Source: Synergistaceae bacterium
GTDB taxonomy: Bacteria; Synergistota; Synergistia; Synergistales; Aminobacteriaceae
Reading direction: 5' to 3'
Length of the DNA: 46,116 nt
Assembly: GCA_017451025.1 (NCBI GenBank)
Contig: JAFSSM010000054.1
Span: 1-46,116 of the forward strand
The notes under the pieces were generated by a model. The model saw only the letters and a program-made list of their open reading frames with translations. It was not told where the DNA came from and searched no databases. The translations under genes and the position numbers were made by a program. Positions 16,167 to 25,143 of the stretch are shown in pieces (position 1 is the first letter of the stretch; each line of letters starts with the position of its first letter).

Positions 16167-17387
16167 TCATCGCAAATAGTTCATGGGGTTGACCGCGCTT
16201 CCGTTTTTCCTGACCTCGAAATGAAGCCCGTACTCCGAATCCGTCCCGGTGTTGCCCACTCGACCGATTACTGTTCCTGTTTTGACGCTCGCTCCCTCAC
16301 GGACTGATGCACCGCTGAGGTGTGCGTAGACCGTAGACAAATTCCCGCCGTGATCTATGATTACAACTTGGCCGAAGCCGCGAAGCCATCCCTGATAGAG
16401 CACATCGCCAGGCCCTGCCGCTTTCACTGCAGTACCGGATGCGGCCTTGATGTCTATTCCGGAGTTGAAGATTTTGGTCTTGAACGTCGGGTGCACTCGT
16501 GAGCCGTACTGCATGACCACCTGACCGCTGACCGGCCAAGAAAGTGAAGTTACGCTTTTGGCAGGAACTACCGCTGTGGTCTTCACCGGAACAGCTGCTT
16601 TGGAGCCCTGCACCGTTGTAACTTTCGCTGTAGTTGTGCGCGTAACGGTCTTCTTCTCCTTCTGCTTCATCAGGCTGTTAATCTTGTTGCCTACTGCCCG
16701 CTGTGCACTCTGTAGCTCTTTTGCGGCGGCTTCTGCCTTCTTCTGTTCGCTCTGGACATTTTTTAAGAGGGTATCCGTCTTCTTCACAGCTGTATCAAAC
16801 TCTGCACGCTTCTTCTTGAGTTCGCTGGTCTGAAGTGCTATCTGCGATTTATCCTGTTCCAGTTTCGTGCGGGCTTCAACAAGTTCATGTTCCTTGCGGT
16901 CAAGCTCCGCGAACATTCCCAAATCCTGGTGCACAAAACGCCTCAGCATATACGCTGTGTTCACCGCGTCGTGAGGGCCTTGTGCGTTCAGGATTATGCT
17001 TATGCTGCTTTCGTCGGGCGTGAACTTGTAGATGTCGAGAAGCCTGCCCTTCAGCGTCGAGAGAATTATTGACATCGAAGCACTCACCCTGTCAATTCTG
17101 GTGCTGAGTTCCCCGACTGAATCAGCAAGACGGTTATTCTCCTTCTCCAGATTCGTGATCTGTGCCTGCGACGAATTAGCGTCCTGCTTCAGCCTGGATA
17201 ACTGGCTCAAAAGAGTCTTTGACTGCTTGGATTTTTGGCGGGCTATTTCGTTGTACTGCTGTATCTGTTTCTTCATGTTAGCCTGGCTCTTCTGCTGGGT
17301 CTTGATCTGTTTGTCTATGTTCGCACCCATCGCCGCAGTGTTTACCGCTAACACCATCAATAACGCAATTACCTTCCTCAAACTCAA
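16167..17387 (-). CDS. EnvC-like murein hydrolase activator with degenerate LytM domain
   Basis: 406 residues: signal peptide, a coiled-coil of about 220 residues, a Thr/Val-rich linker, and a C-terminal LytM/M23 domain. The metal ligands are not intact: the first His position reads FNSGIDI (Asn in place of His), and the canonical H-x-H near the end reads YGLHFEVR (Gly for the first His). The YAHLSG histidine remains. By analogy with E. coli EnvC and NlpD this predicts a non-catalytic activator of a cell-wall amidase. It starts with TTG (GGAGG about 10 bases upstream). It follows a paralogue with an intact active site and the FtsEX genes, which in E. coli control EnvC. Confidence 0.88.
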   Translation of the reverse strand: MSLRKVIALLMVLAVNTAAMGANIDKQIKTQQKSQANMKKQIQQYNEIARQKSKQSKTLLSQLSRLKQDANSSQAQITNLEKENNRLADSVGELSTRIDRVSASMSIILSTLKGRLLDIYKFTPDESSISIILNAQGPHDAVNTAYMLRRFVHQDLGMFAELDRKEHELVEARTKLEQDKSQIALQTSELKKKRAEFDTAVKKTDTLLKNVQSEQKKAEAAAKELQSAQRAVGNKINSLMKQKEKKTVTRTTTAKVTTVQGSKAAVPVKTTAVVPAKSVTSLSWPVSGQVVMQYGSRVHPTFKTKIFNSGIDIKAASGTAVKAAGPGDVLYQGWLRGFGQVVIIDHGGNLSTVYAHLSGASVREGASVKTGTVIGRVGNTGTDSEYGLHFEVRKNGSAVNPMNYLR

Positions 17388-17403
17388 AATTCACTGCCTC
17401 CTG

Positions 17404-18576
17404 TCATTTCTTCAAGTACTTGATCGGGTTCACAGGTGTTCCGTAATGCCTCACCTCAAAGTGAAGGTGATAGCCCGTAACATTCCCTGTCTTGCCTACC
17501 CTCGCGATTACCGCTCCGGCTTTGACCTCCTGGCCTTCCTTAACGAGGCTTGCCGAGAGATGTGCATACAGCGTCGAGAATCCGCGACCGTGATCCAGAA
17601 CAACAACCCTTCCGTAGCCTCTAAGCCATCCGTCATAAATTACTTCACCGCCAGCTGGAGCCTTAACAGGGGTTCCGTTCGACGCGGCAATATCTATTCC
17701 TGCATGAAGTATCTTGCGCTTCAAAATCGGGTGCACCCTTTCACCGAAGGGACTCGCCAGCGGTCCGCGCAACGGCCAGTCGAACATTGACCCTTTTCCG
17801 GAGACATAGGCTTTCTTTGCCTGCGATGCCTTCTTTTTCTGCAACGCCGCTATCATCGCTCCGGCGGCCTTCTGTGCCTGTTCAGCCTCAAGTACTGCCT
17901 TCTCCGCCAAGTCCCTCTTGCGCTGAATCGACTTGATGAACGAGTTGGTCTCCTTGATGTTCTTGTTGTACTTGTCGCGCTGGGTCTGGACTGCAAGAGT
18001 CTTCTCCCTAAGACGATTCTGCTGGTCATCCATTGTGCGGCGGGACATGTCCAAATTCTGCACTCTGGTCTGAAGCTGTGAGAGTATCGCCTCGTCCCTC
18101 TGGTTCACTATCTTCAGCAGATACGCTGTCTCCACTGCCTCGAATACACTGCGCGACGCAAACAGAGTCCTCATCGTTCCGGACTGCCCGTACTTGTAGA
18201 TGTCAAGCAGCCGCTCCTCCATTTGACGGGACAGCTCGTCAATTTTGACCTGTTCGTCCTTCATGCTCGCATCAAGCACGTTGATGTTTTCCTGTATCTT
18301 CTGATTCTGAAGTTCCAGCACCGTCAATTCCTGACGTGCAACGCTCTCGTCCTGCTGAAGCGTATTTACCTTAGTGAGCAGTCCCTCGACGCGTGCCCCC
18401 ATCTCCTTAATCTGCTTGCGGTAATTCTGCACCTGCTTGGCCAGGTCCGCGCGCTTCTTTTCCTCTGCGGCTATCTGTGCGTCAATGCTGGGCTTCGCGG
18501 CCTTTTTCGCGGCGGCGTTCACCAGTCCCGGCAAAAGCAGCAGCACCACAACAATCACTGCAGCAAATCTTCTCAT
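17404..18576 (-). CDS. EnvC-like M23 peptidase with intact LytM active site
   Basis: 390 residues from ATG 18576: signal peptide (MRRFAAVIVVVLLLLPGLVNA), long coiled-coil, then a C-terminal M23/LytM domain with all zinc ligands visible (ILHAGIDI, YAHLSA, YHLHFEVR). It therefore probably cuts peptidoglycan peptide bridges in the periplasm. The ATG overlaps the ftsX stop as ATGA, which fixes the start and shows translational coupling with FtsEX; a longer frame back to 18627 would lie inside ftsX. The family precedent is FtsEX-driven hydrolases at the division site. It is a paralogue of the next gene, which has lost the ligands. Confidence 0.92.
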   Translation of the reverse strand: MRRFAAVIVVVLLLLPGLVNAAAKKAAKPSIDAQIAAEEKKRADLAKQVQNYRKQIKEMGARVEGLLTKVNTLQQDESVARQELTVLELQNQKIQENINVLDASMKDEQVKIDELSRQMEERLLDIYKYGQSGTMRTLFASRSVFEAVETAYLLKIVNQRDEAILSQLQTRVQNLDMSRRTMDDQQNRLREKTLAVQTQRDKYNKNIKETNSFIKSIQRKRDLAEKAVLEAEQAQKAAGAMIAALQKKKASQAKKAYVSGKGSMFDWPLRGPLASPFGERVHPILKRKILHAGIDIAASNGTPVKAPAGGEVIYDGWLRGYGRVVVLDHGRGFSTLYAHLSASLVKEGQEVKAGAVIARVGKTGNVTGYHLHFEVRHYGTPVNPIKYLKK

Positions 18577-19469
18577 TCCGGCCTCGTGATTGCGTTGATG
18601 AATCGCGCCACAACAAGATAACTGCACACCCAGCCGAGCGTCGCTCCGAATCCGGTGAGCAGTGCGCAGAATCTCCAGATTATGGCCTTGTCGGTCAGCA
18701 GTATGTTCGTCAGGAGCGGAAGGTTCTCGCGGATAAGCTCAATGCCAGGCAGGTATGCACCGATTATCCCCGCCGCAGCTATTACCGCACCGATAAACGC
18801 AAGAAGCGTCCCCTCGAGCACAAACGGTGTAGCAATGTACGAACGTGTAGCTCCGACCAGGTACATTATGCCGATTTCCTCGCGCCTCGAGTACAGCGAA
18901 ATGTGTATTGTGTTGTAGACGACAAGGGCAGTGATTATCACGGCGAGCACGAACATGATCAACGCTACCTGCGACGAAATTCTGGACAGGGCAGATATTC
19001 TCCGCACCACCAGACCCGCGTAGACCACATCATCAACTTCCGGCATTTCCTTTAGCGCGCTGACCAGAGGCTCAACGTCGGCGGCACTGTGTACGTGTAT
19101 CTCGAAGTTCCAGGGTATTGGGTTGTCGCCGAGCATATCCAGAGCGCGGGACTGACTGCCCATCTTCTCCTGCAGCTTGGCCAGTGAATCAGAAGGAGAA
19201 TAGGCTTTCAGAGAGTAGACGTATTCGAGTGCCTGAATCTTCCCTGCAACTGCTTCAACATCAAGGGTGTTATCCTTCACCAGATATGCCTGAACAACAA
19301 GCTCACTCTCAAGGTGCGAGAGAAGGTTCTCCAGGTTCAGCGAGAACAGCGTAGTTACTCCGAGTATCCAGAGCATTACGCCCGCAGTAATCAGCGTGAG
19401 AATGCCCAGCACCCAGTGATGAACGATCAGCCTCCATGTATCACGGATTATGTATTTCAGCGTTGTCAT
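18573..19469 (-). CDS. ftsX: Cell division ABC transporter permease FtsX
   Basis: 298 residues with the FtsX plan: a short cytoplasmic N-terminus, TM1 (~residues 18-40), a ~110-residue extracytoplasmic loop that in the family contacts EnvC-type hydrolases (LVVQAYLVKDNTLDVEAVAGKIQAL), then three C-terminal membrane segments (VALIMFVLAVIITALVVYN, FVLEGTLLAFIGAVIAAAGII, FCALLTGFGATLGWVCSYLV) with IHISLYSRREEIGIMYLVGAT. The start overlaps ftsE by ATGA and the stop overlaps the EnvC-like gene, a tight ftsE-ftsX-envC chain. Confidence 0.95.
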   Translation of the reverse strand: MTTLKYIIRDTWRLIVHHWVLGILTLITAGVMLWILGVTTLFSLNLENLLSHLESELVVQAYLVKDNTLDVEAVAGKIQALEYVYSLKAYSPSDSLAKLQEKMGSQSRALDMLGDNPIPWNFEIHVHSAADVEPLVSALKEMPEVDDVVYAGLVVRRISALSRISSQVALIMFVLAVIITALVVYNTIHISLYSRREEIGIMYLVGATRSYIATPFVLEGTLLAFIGAVIAAAGIIGAYLPGIELIRENLPLLTNILLTDKAIIWRFCALLTGFGATLGWVCSYLVVARFINAITRPE

Positions 19470-20152
19470 TGGGCTGTGTATGTCCCTCCTTTCTCGTCGC
19501 GGACCAAACGGCCGTCCTCAAGCTCGATTACCCTTTGCCGCGAAGAATTGACGATTGCCTGATTGTGAGTCGACATCACGACAGTTACTCCGGCAGCGTT
19601 TATCGCAAAGAGTATCTTCATCACTTCGCTGGCTGTGTGGAAATCGAGATTGCCCGTAGGTTCGTCCGCAATGAATAACGACGGGGAATTTGCCAGTGCG
19701 CGGGCAATTGCGACTCTCTGCTGTTCTCCGCCGGATAATTGTGCGGGACGCATTCCTCTCCGCCGCCAAAGCCCCACCTGGTTAATCACGTCCTTTGTGC
19801 GTTCTGCAACTATTCTCTTTGGAACCGACATAGCTTCCATTACGAACGCAATGTTCTCGTAGACGGTCAGCGTAGGTATCAGCCGGAAATCCTGAGCCAC
19901 AAGCCCGACATCACGCCGGTAATACGGCACATCAGCATTGCGCATTCTCCGGAGGTCTGCGTCTCCTACAACGACGCTGCCTTTTGACGGCAGAATCTCA
20001 CGCGTAATCAGACGCAGCAACGTGGATTTTCCCGAGCCGGTCTGACCAATTACGTAGACAAATTCCCCCTGCTCAATATTAAGGTTAATATCAACTAATG
20101 CGGCTATGTCGGGGTCAAATATCTTGCTTACTCCTGAAAAGTTTATGTTCAT
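19466..20152 (-). CDS. ftsE: Cell division ATP-binding protein FtsE
   Basis: 228 residues, a single ABC ATPase domain: Walker A GQTGSGKST, Q-loop VAQDFRLIP, signature LSGGEQQRVAIARAL, Walker B LFIADEPTGNLD and the switch histidine in MSTHNQAIV. It partners FtsX to transmit ATP hydrolysis to periplasmic cell-wall hydrolases during division. It overlaps the upstream unknown gene (ATGA) and ftsX downstream (ATGA). Confidence 0.97.
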   Translation of the reverse strand: MNINFSGVSKIFDPDIAALVDINLNIEQGEFVYVIGQTGSGKSTLLRLITREILPSKGSVVVGDADLRRMRNADVPYYRRDVGLVAQDFRLIPTLTVYENIAFVMEAMSVPKRIVAERTKDVINQVGLWRRRGMRPAQLSGGEQQRVAIARALANSPSLFIADEPTGNLDFHTASEVMKILFAINAAGVTVVMSTHNQAIVNSSRQRVIELEDGRLVRDEKGGTYTAQ

Positions 20153-21069
20153 TTGTACTTTGCCCTCTCGTCAAGTGCCTGTGCTGTATCGTACTCGCCC
20201 CATACGGCATTGATGATGTCCTGTATGGCCAGTTTGCGGCGTTCCCTCAAGTCCTGCCATAGTTCATGGTTCACGTATACCCACACGGAAAACATTATGT
20301 CCCTGCTGTTTCCGCGTCCGAACCTTCCGAGAATCAGCCAGCCGGAAAGCGGATTATAGAGCACCAGCGGCGAAATTTTCTGTTCGGACATTCTGCGCAA
20401 TTCCTGGTCTGCGAATGATAATTCCCTCAGTTCGTCAATTGCCTCCTGTTCCGGAAGGTCCTGTATCGAGAACCAAAGCCTTACCGCATTTCTGTCCAGC
20501 GGTCCGGTTTTGAGCCATGACTTCAGCCGTCTCACCGTCTCCATTTCCCCCCGCGCAAGAGCAAATCTAGTTGTCCAGTAAGCCCTGCGGAGAATTTCGT
20601 CGTGCTCCATGAACTGCGCAAAGACCTTCTCGTCGAGGAAACATGAGTCCTCAGAACAGAATACGGCATGTTCGCGCATCATCGTGCGGAGCATGAGTAT
20701 AGCCGCAGAGTGCCGGCCGGGAGGAGGAACCTGCATTGTGAGTTTGCGCAGAAGGGCATTCACCGTACCAGGCGGCAGGATTGTCGGACGGTCTCCTTCA
20801 TTGAAGAGGGACAGGCTCTCGTTGCTGTAGAGATATACGTTCTGCGGAGAAGCACTTTCGAGGCCGAGTTTGCCGTACAGCCATTTATCGCTGGATGTCC
20901 CGAGCAGGTATTTGTTGTGAGGGAGCAGGAGCATCACAGAGTCATCGTCAGGGAGGGGTACGATGTTATCATGCCGGCTGAAATTGTCAGGATTAAGTGA
21001 AATATTTTCTGGAGGAAGTTCAGCCAGTGTGCCATTAGACATTAACTCGAGCAGCAATTTTTCTCTCAC
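20149..21069 (-). CDS. Unknown protein upstream of ftsE
   Basis: 306 residues with no recognised domain, signal peptide or membrane segment. Composition is typical of a soluble helical protein; notable stretches are VPLPDDDSVMLLLPHNKYLLG, YWTTRFALARGEMETVRRL and FSVWVYVNHELWQDLRERR. It is coupled to ftsE by an ATGA overlap, suggesting a role linked to division or envelope growth, but this is inference from position only. The start is unclear: GTG 21069, TTG 21057 or ATG 21042 are in frame. A TATAAT at 21102-21107 (minus strand) may begin this transcription unit. Confidence 0.65.
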   Translation of the reverse strand: MREKLLLELMSNGTLAELPPENISLNPDNFSRHDNIVPLPDDDSVMLLLPHNKYLLGTSSDKWLYGKLGLESASPQNVYLYSNESLSLFNEGDRPTILPPGTVNALLRKLTMQVPPPGRHSAAILMLRTMMREHAVFCSEDSCFLDEKVFAQFMEHDEILRRAYWTTRFALARGEMETVRRLKSWLKTGPLDRNAVRLWFSIQDLPEQEAIDELRELSFADQELRRMSEQKISPLVLYNPLSGWLILGRFGRGNSRDIMFSVWVYVNHELWQDLRERRKLAIQDIINAVWGEYDTAQALDERAKYK

Positions 21070-21097
21070 CTCTTTATATTTTCATGGGATTATGAGT

Positions 21098-22009
21098 TTA
21101 CATTATACTATCATGAATCAGCAGGCCATGCCGTAAACCGTTTATGCTGATTATGCATGAAGGAGCATTCAGGATTCCTAGTGCCGCGAAAATTATGCAG
21201 GCACTTCCAAGAACAACATCTGCCCTTGACGGCGGAAGGCCTATTATGTTTTCGCGCTCCTTCAGCGTGAGCGAAGCATAAAGCCGGATCTGCCTGGTTA
21301 CGTCCTTTCTGGTCAGGATGCTTCCGTGCAGAAGCGGGGGGGTGAAATTTTCGCAGGCATTCTTGACGCTCGCCATAGCTACAGCTCCTCCGCCAACGCC
21401 AATAACCGAAGATGCCGCGAACTCCTCTATGTGATTCTGTCTGAACATTTCCGTTACGTGAGCGACAGCTGAATCGCAGGCTGACTTGCTGACCGTTGAA
21501 GTCTGCGGCAGGAAAAACTTTTCCGACAGATTCACCGCACCAATCGGCACACTAACTATCTTCTTGATTTCCTGGCCGCACCCCAGCACAAACTCGGTGC
21601 TTCCTCCGCCGGAATCAAACATCACAGCATCGCCCTCAAGGTCAAAACCGTCTGCGGCACCCAGCCATGAATATTTTGCTTCATCCTCGCCGGAAAATAT
21701 CTGCACATCGAGTCCGCAGGCATCCTTCACCATTTTCACGAACTCTGAGGCATTTTCGGCAGTCCTTAGTGCCATAGTCCCGACAACATAAATACTCGCT
21801 CCGGCGGCCTTTGCCCTGCGAACCATTCTGCTCACCGTAGCGCAGGATACCTTCATGTTTTCTGCGGCAAGCCGTCCGGTCTCCGACATTCCGCGTCCAA
21901 GCCTCACTACCTCTGTTTCGTCGCGGATAACACGGACATGTTTTCCCATGACATCAGCAATCCGCATCTTTATAGAGTTGCTGCCGATGTCTATTACTGC
22001 CTTAATCAT
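21098..22009 (-). CDS. Ppx/GppA-family exopolyphosphatase/phosphatase
   Basis: 303 residues, the short form of the Ppx/GppA family in the sugar kinase-actin fold. Motifs are IDIGSNSIKMRIADV (first phosphate loop), FSGEDEAKYSWLGA, MFDSGGGSTEFVLG (second loop), and the GVGGGAVAMASV segment. It hydrolyses polyphosphate or pppGpp; which one cannot be told. Its ATG overlaps the end of the YibE/F gene by 8 bases, so they form an operon. A C7 run in the coding strand near 21336-21342 leaves the frame intact. Confidence 0.9.
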   Translation of the reverse strand: MIKAVIDIGSNSIKMRIADVMGKHVRVIRDETEVVRLGRGMSETGRLAAENMKVSCATVSRMVRRAKAAGASIYVVGTMALRTAENASEFVKMVKDACGLDVQIFSGEDEAKYSWLGAADGFDLEGDAVMFDSGGGSTEFVLGCGQEIKKIVSVPIGAVNLSEKFFLPQTSTVSKSACDSAVAHVTEMFRQNHIEEFAASSVIGVGGGAVAMASVKNACENFTPPLLHGSILTRKDVTRQIRLYASLTLKERENIIGLPPSRADVVLGSACIIFAALGILNAPSCIISINGLRHGLLIHDSIM

Positions 22010-23129
22010 TGCGCCTCCTCACCGATTCTTCCAGCACAAAGCTAAACGCAGTAGCAGGTATCGTGAACAGAAGGCCAAGTGTTCCTGCCAGGCTCTGGAC
22101 GATTTCCTGAGCGATATACGGGTCATTCAGTATGCCGGTCAGCTCAACGCCTGCACTGCACACCAGAACCGCCATAGGAAGGGCACTGCCCATGTACGCA
22201 AGGATAAGCGTGTTAATCATGCTCCCGAGAACTTCACTGCCTACGTTCAGGCCAGCAAGCAACAGCCTGTCCAGCGGAATATCGCTGTCGTAATCCACGA
22301 ACTCGGACATTGACGCAGTGATGGAGATTGCCACGTCGAGGACCGCACCGATTGAGCCGATAAGCACCGACGCGAGGAGCAGGCCCCTCATGTTGAGGCC
22401 GGGCAGTGTTGACGCAAGAAGAGCAGCTCCTTCACCTGCAAGGCCGTTAAGCCCCCAGAGATAAACCATCGCCGCACCGCACAGGAATCCGCACAAAACT
22501 CCGCCAAGACTTCCCATCAGCGCAACGAGCCTGTAGCGTGCATGACGCACAACGCACAGAACTGTTACCGTCGAAATGATGAACACCGAAGCGATTGCGA
22601 GCCACACGCAGTCCCATCCGCGAACGGTGAGGGGGATCATCGTGAAGACCAGAACTCCGATTGAGGCGGCCAGGCCGAGAAGCGCAAGAAGCCCGCGAAC
22701 ACCTGTCAGGGAAATCAGGACTGTGCAGACCAGCATAATTATTCCGGCAACGCTCGACACACGATAGGCATCCGCGATTGAGTACTGGACTCGGCCGTCG
22801 CTGAACATGTCCCACACCAGCAAATACCTTCTGCCTGGCTTCACCTCAAGGCCGCTTCCCGAAAGCCGGACCGTCTTCACGGACATAACCTCGTCTGCTC
22901 TCGTCCCGGAGAGAACCTGCAGTACGGTGTTGCGCTCCAGCATCTCATAAGTTTCCTCTTCTTCGTCCTCCGGAGGAATTATGCTCTCCGGACCTGCCTC
23001 AATCACCCTCACGATAAGTGAATCGCTGTTCTCCCAGTTGTGCACGGCGAAATAGTCAACCGCTCCGTAGAACACCCACGAAATTATTGCGGCAATAACC
23101 AGTCTTGCCAGAAAACCCTTAACCCTCAT
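22002..23129 (-). CDS. YibE/F-family membrane protein
   Basis: 375 residues: an N-terminal membrane anchor, a ~110-residue extracytoplasmic domain (VLSGTRADEVMSVKTVRL and RRYLLVWDMFSDGRVQYSIADAYR), then seven or eight membrane segments with the polar-in-membrane motifs of the YibE/F family (IGSIGAVLDVAISITASMSEF, GLNVGSEVLGSMINTLILAYMGSALP). The biochemical function of the family is not established. It overlaps the RluA-type gene upstream (11 bases) and ppx downstream. Confidence 0.88.
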   Translation of the reverse strand: MRVKGFLARLVIAAIISWVFYGAVDYFAVHNWENSDSLIVRVIEAGPESIIPPEDEEEETYEMLERNTVLQVLSGTRADEVMSVKTVRLSGSGLEVKPGRRYLLVWDMFSDGRVQYSIADAYRVSSVAGIIMLVCTVLISLTGVRGLLALLGLAASIGVLVFTMIPLTVRGWDCVWLAIASVFIISTVTVLCVVRHARYRLVALMGSLGGVLCGFLCGAAMVYLWGLNGLAGEGAALLASTLPGLNMRGLLLASVLIGSIGAVLDVAISITASMSEFVDYDSDIPLDRLLLAGLNVGSEVLGSMINTLILAYMGSALPMAVLVCSAGVELTGILNDPYIAQEIVQSLAGTLGLLFTIPATAFSFVLEESVRRRND

Positions 23130-24039
23130 AATGAAGCCTCCTTGCCCCGATAAATTCCTTCATGTCGTCCGGAAGTTCTGCCCTGAATGTCTTTCCGGCA
23201 ATTTCGGTGAGTGAACTGTGCAAGTCATCCGGAAATTCCAGCTCGTACGCGTGAAGAAGAGGACGGTTAATTTCCTTCATTGCCCTGTTCACCCTGAAGT
23301 CGCCGTATTTTCTGTCGCCAAGTATCGGGTGTTTTATGTGAGCCATGTGTACGCGGGCCTGATGTGTCCTGCCTGTGAGGAGTTCCAGTCTCACCAGCGA
23401 GAATTTGCCGTCAGACGAGAGCCTGGTGCACAGAGTTTTTGCGGGCTGTCCTGCTTCCGACACAGTAACCTTGTTGTTCTCAGAGTCCTTGAGGAGCGGA
23501 GCGTCAATCGTTATTTCCGGCGGAACTGTCCCAACAACGACAGCCATGTAGAATTTGCGCACAGTCCTGGCCTTGAAGAGAGCCTCCAGTGCACGCAGAG
23601 CATCGCCGTGAAGCGCAACAGCGAGCACTCCTGTAGTGTTTCTGTCGAGCCTGTGAACTGCGGCGGGTGTCTTTGTGCCGAGCACTCCCCACACTCGCGA
23701 AATTATGCTGTCTCCTCCTGCCTCGTCGGGCTGAACGAGAATCCCCGAAGGCTTGTTGAGAATCAGAACGTTTTTGCCCTGATGAATGACCTTGATTTTT
23801 CCCCACGAGGAATGAGGTGTAACTCTACCGTCATCTTTCAGCGGCCAGGGCACGCACAGCTCATCGCCAGCGTGTACGTGTGCTCCGCACTCTCGGACTC
23901 TCGTTCCATTAATTCGGACTTCGCCCTTGCGGATTGCCTTCATGATTTCGCCGAGAGTTACCCATTTCCACAAAGAGCGAATCGTGCGGTCAAGACGGCG
24001 GTCATCATGATCCTGCGAGAGTTTCAGCGTGTAGCTCAT
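23119..24039 (-). CDS. RluA-family 23S rRNA pseudouridine synthase
   Basis: 306 residues: an N-terminal S4 RNA-binding domain (LDRTIRSLWKWVTLGEIMKAIRKGEVRINGTRVRE) and the RluA catalytic domain with the active-site aspartate in VHRLDRNTTGVLAVAL, plus ELLTGRTHQARVHMAHIKHPILGDRKYG. It converts uridine to pseudouridine in rRNA; the architecture matches RluC/RluD-type enzymes, and the exact site cannot be told. It overlaps the YhaM-like gene by 4 bases (ATGA). Confidence 0.93.
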   Translation of the reverse strand: MSYTLKLSQDHDDRRLDRTIRSLWKWVTLGEIMKAIRKGEVRINGTRVRECGAHVHAGDELCVPWPLKDDGRVTPHSSWGKIKVIHQGKNVLILNKPSGILVQPDEAGGDSIISRVWGVLGTKTPAAVHRLDRNTTGVLAVALHGDALRALEALFKARTVRKFYMAVVVGTVPPEITIDAPLLKDSENNKVTVSEAGQPAKTLCTRLSSDGKFSLVRLELLTGRTHQARVHMAHIKHPILGDRKYGDFRVNRAMKEINRPLLHAYELEFPDDLHSSLTEIAGKTFRAELPDDMKEFIGARRLHYEG

Positions 24040-25052
24040 GCTTGGGGAATCCCCCTCCAGAGTCTGCGGTCAATCAGTGCCAGGTAATCCGTAACGTCGC
24101 TCTGAGGATTCAGCGCGTCAATCTGCAATTTCCAGTAGGCTAACCTGAAATCGAGGTCATCTGCTGTGCTCACGATCATTGCTTCGGGAGCTTCGGGCAG
24201 TACTGGCGATCCAAACTCGCGCCGTCCGTGGTGGCTGGCGATTATGTGGCCAAGTGCAAGCGTCAGGTTTTCGTTGAGCTTCTCCAATTCCGCAAACTTC
24301 ATGAACATGCTGACACCAAGAGTGATGTGCTCAATCACGTTGCCCCTTATTGTCATTGAGGGAACTGGAGCATTTGCGTATGCTTCGAGCTTGCCGATGT
24401 CATGAAGAAGTGCTCCCGCTATCACCAAGTCCATATCGACGGGGATTGCGAAGTCGGAATAGTGATTAGCGATTCCTTTTGCACCCAGAGCAACGGACAC
24501 TGAATGTTCGAGCAGGCCGCCGGTGTAAGCGTGGTGAAGAGAAATTGCGGCGGGCCATACCCTGAATTTTTCCCACAGGTTATGTGTGAAGAACACCGCC
24601 TCGAGAAAACTGCGCAGGTCTTCGCGTTTGACTTCGGCAATGAGATTCTTGAAGGTTTCCTCGAGAAATTCGGGCTTTACCGGAGAATGTCGGCTGAACA
24701 TATGCGGCGGATAGTCGCTCTGATCCAGATAGAACACTGCGTTGAAGTTGTACTGTATCTGCTCTCTGAACTCGGCGATCTTGCCGTCAATTTCGACGGA
24801 TGAACCTTCGAAGCGCAGGCCGCAGTTATCCGGGTCAATCGGGAACTTTTCGCCTCCCTGAGTGTTCCACCAGATTGATGCGGTCCAGACTTTTCCGTCG
24901 AGGTCTCCTGAAGAATCGCTTATCGTCATTTCCCAGAATGGATTATCGTTGCGGTCTTTGCGCCTGGTCAGCTTTGAGACTATTCCGCGCACAATAAAGT
25001 CTGAGTTCTTGGAAAGCTGTTTTACTTCCTTAATGCTGAGAATACTTTTCAT
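24036..25052 (-). CDS. YhaM-like 3'-5' exoribonuclease (OB-fold plus HD domain)
   Basis: 338 residues: an N-terminal OB-fold nucleic-acid-binding domain (DFIVRGIVSKLTRRKDRNDNPFWEMTISDSSGDLDGKVW) followed by an HD phosphohydrolase domain with its metal-binding pattern (HHAYTGGLLEHSVSVA, LLHDIGKLEAY, HIIASHHGRREFGSP). This is the layout of YhaM/CBF1-type exonucleases that trim RNA or single-stranded DNA from the 3' end. First gene of the long minus-strand block; it is divergent from dcd with a 91-base shared upstream region. Confidence 0.9.
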   Translation of the reverse strand: MKSILSIKEVKQLSKNSDFIVRGIVSKLTRRKDRNDNPFWEMTISDSSGDLDGKVWTASIWWNTQGGEKFPIDPDNCGLRFEGSSVEIDGKIAEFREQIQYNFNAVFYLDQSDYPPHMFSRHSPVKPEFLEETFKNLIAEVKREDLRSFLEAVFFTHNLWEKFRVWPAAISLHHAYTGGLLEHSVSVALGAKGIANHYSDFAIPVDMDLVIAGALLHDIGKLEAYANAPVPSMTIRGNVIEHITLGVSMFMKFAELEKLNENLTLALGHIIASHHGRREFGSPVLPEAPEAMIVSTADDLDFRLAYWKLQIDALNPQSDVTDYLALIDRRLWRGIPQA

Positions 25053-25143
25053 GATTGGGAGAAATTTTTTGCCTTTCCTGGTTGAAAATTTTGTATATTA
25101 TATCAGCGTAAGAATTACCCCCTTTAAGGAGAGGACACCGAAC

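Noticed and set aside
21336-21342. G7 run inside the Ppx/GppA gene
   Set aside because: The frame is intact and seven is within normal occurrence for this base composition; the gene is a housekeeping one.
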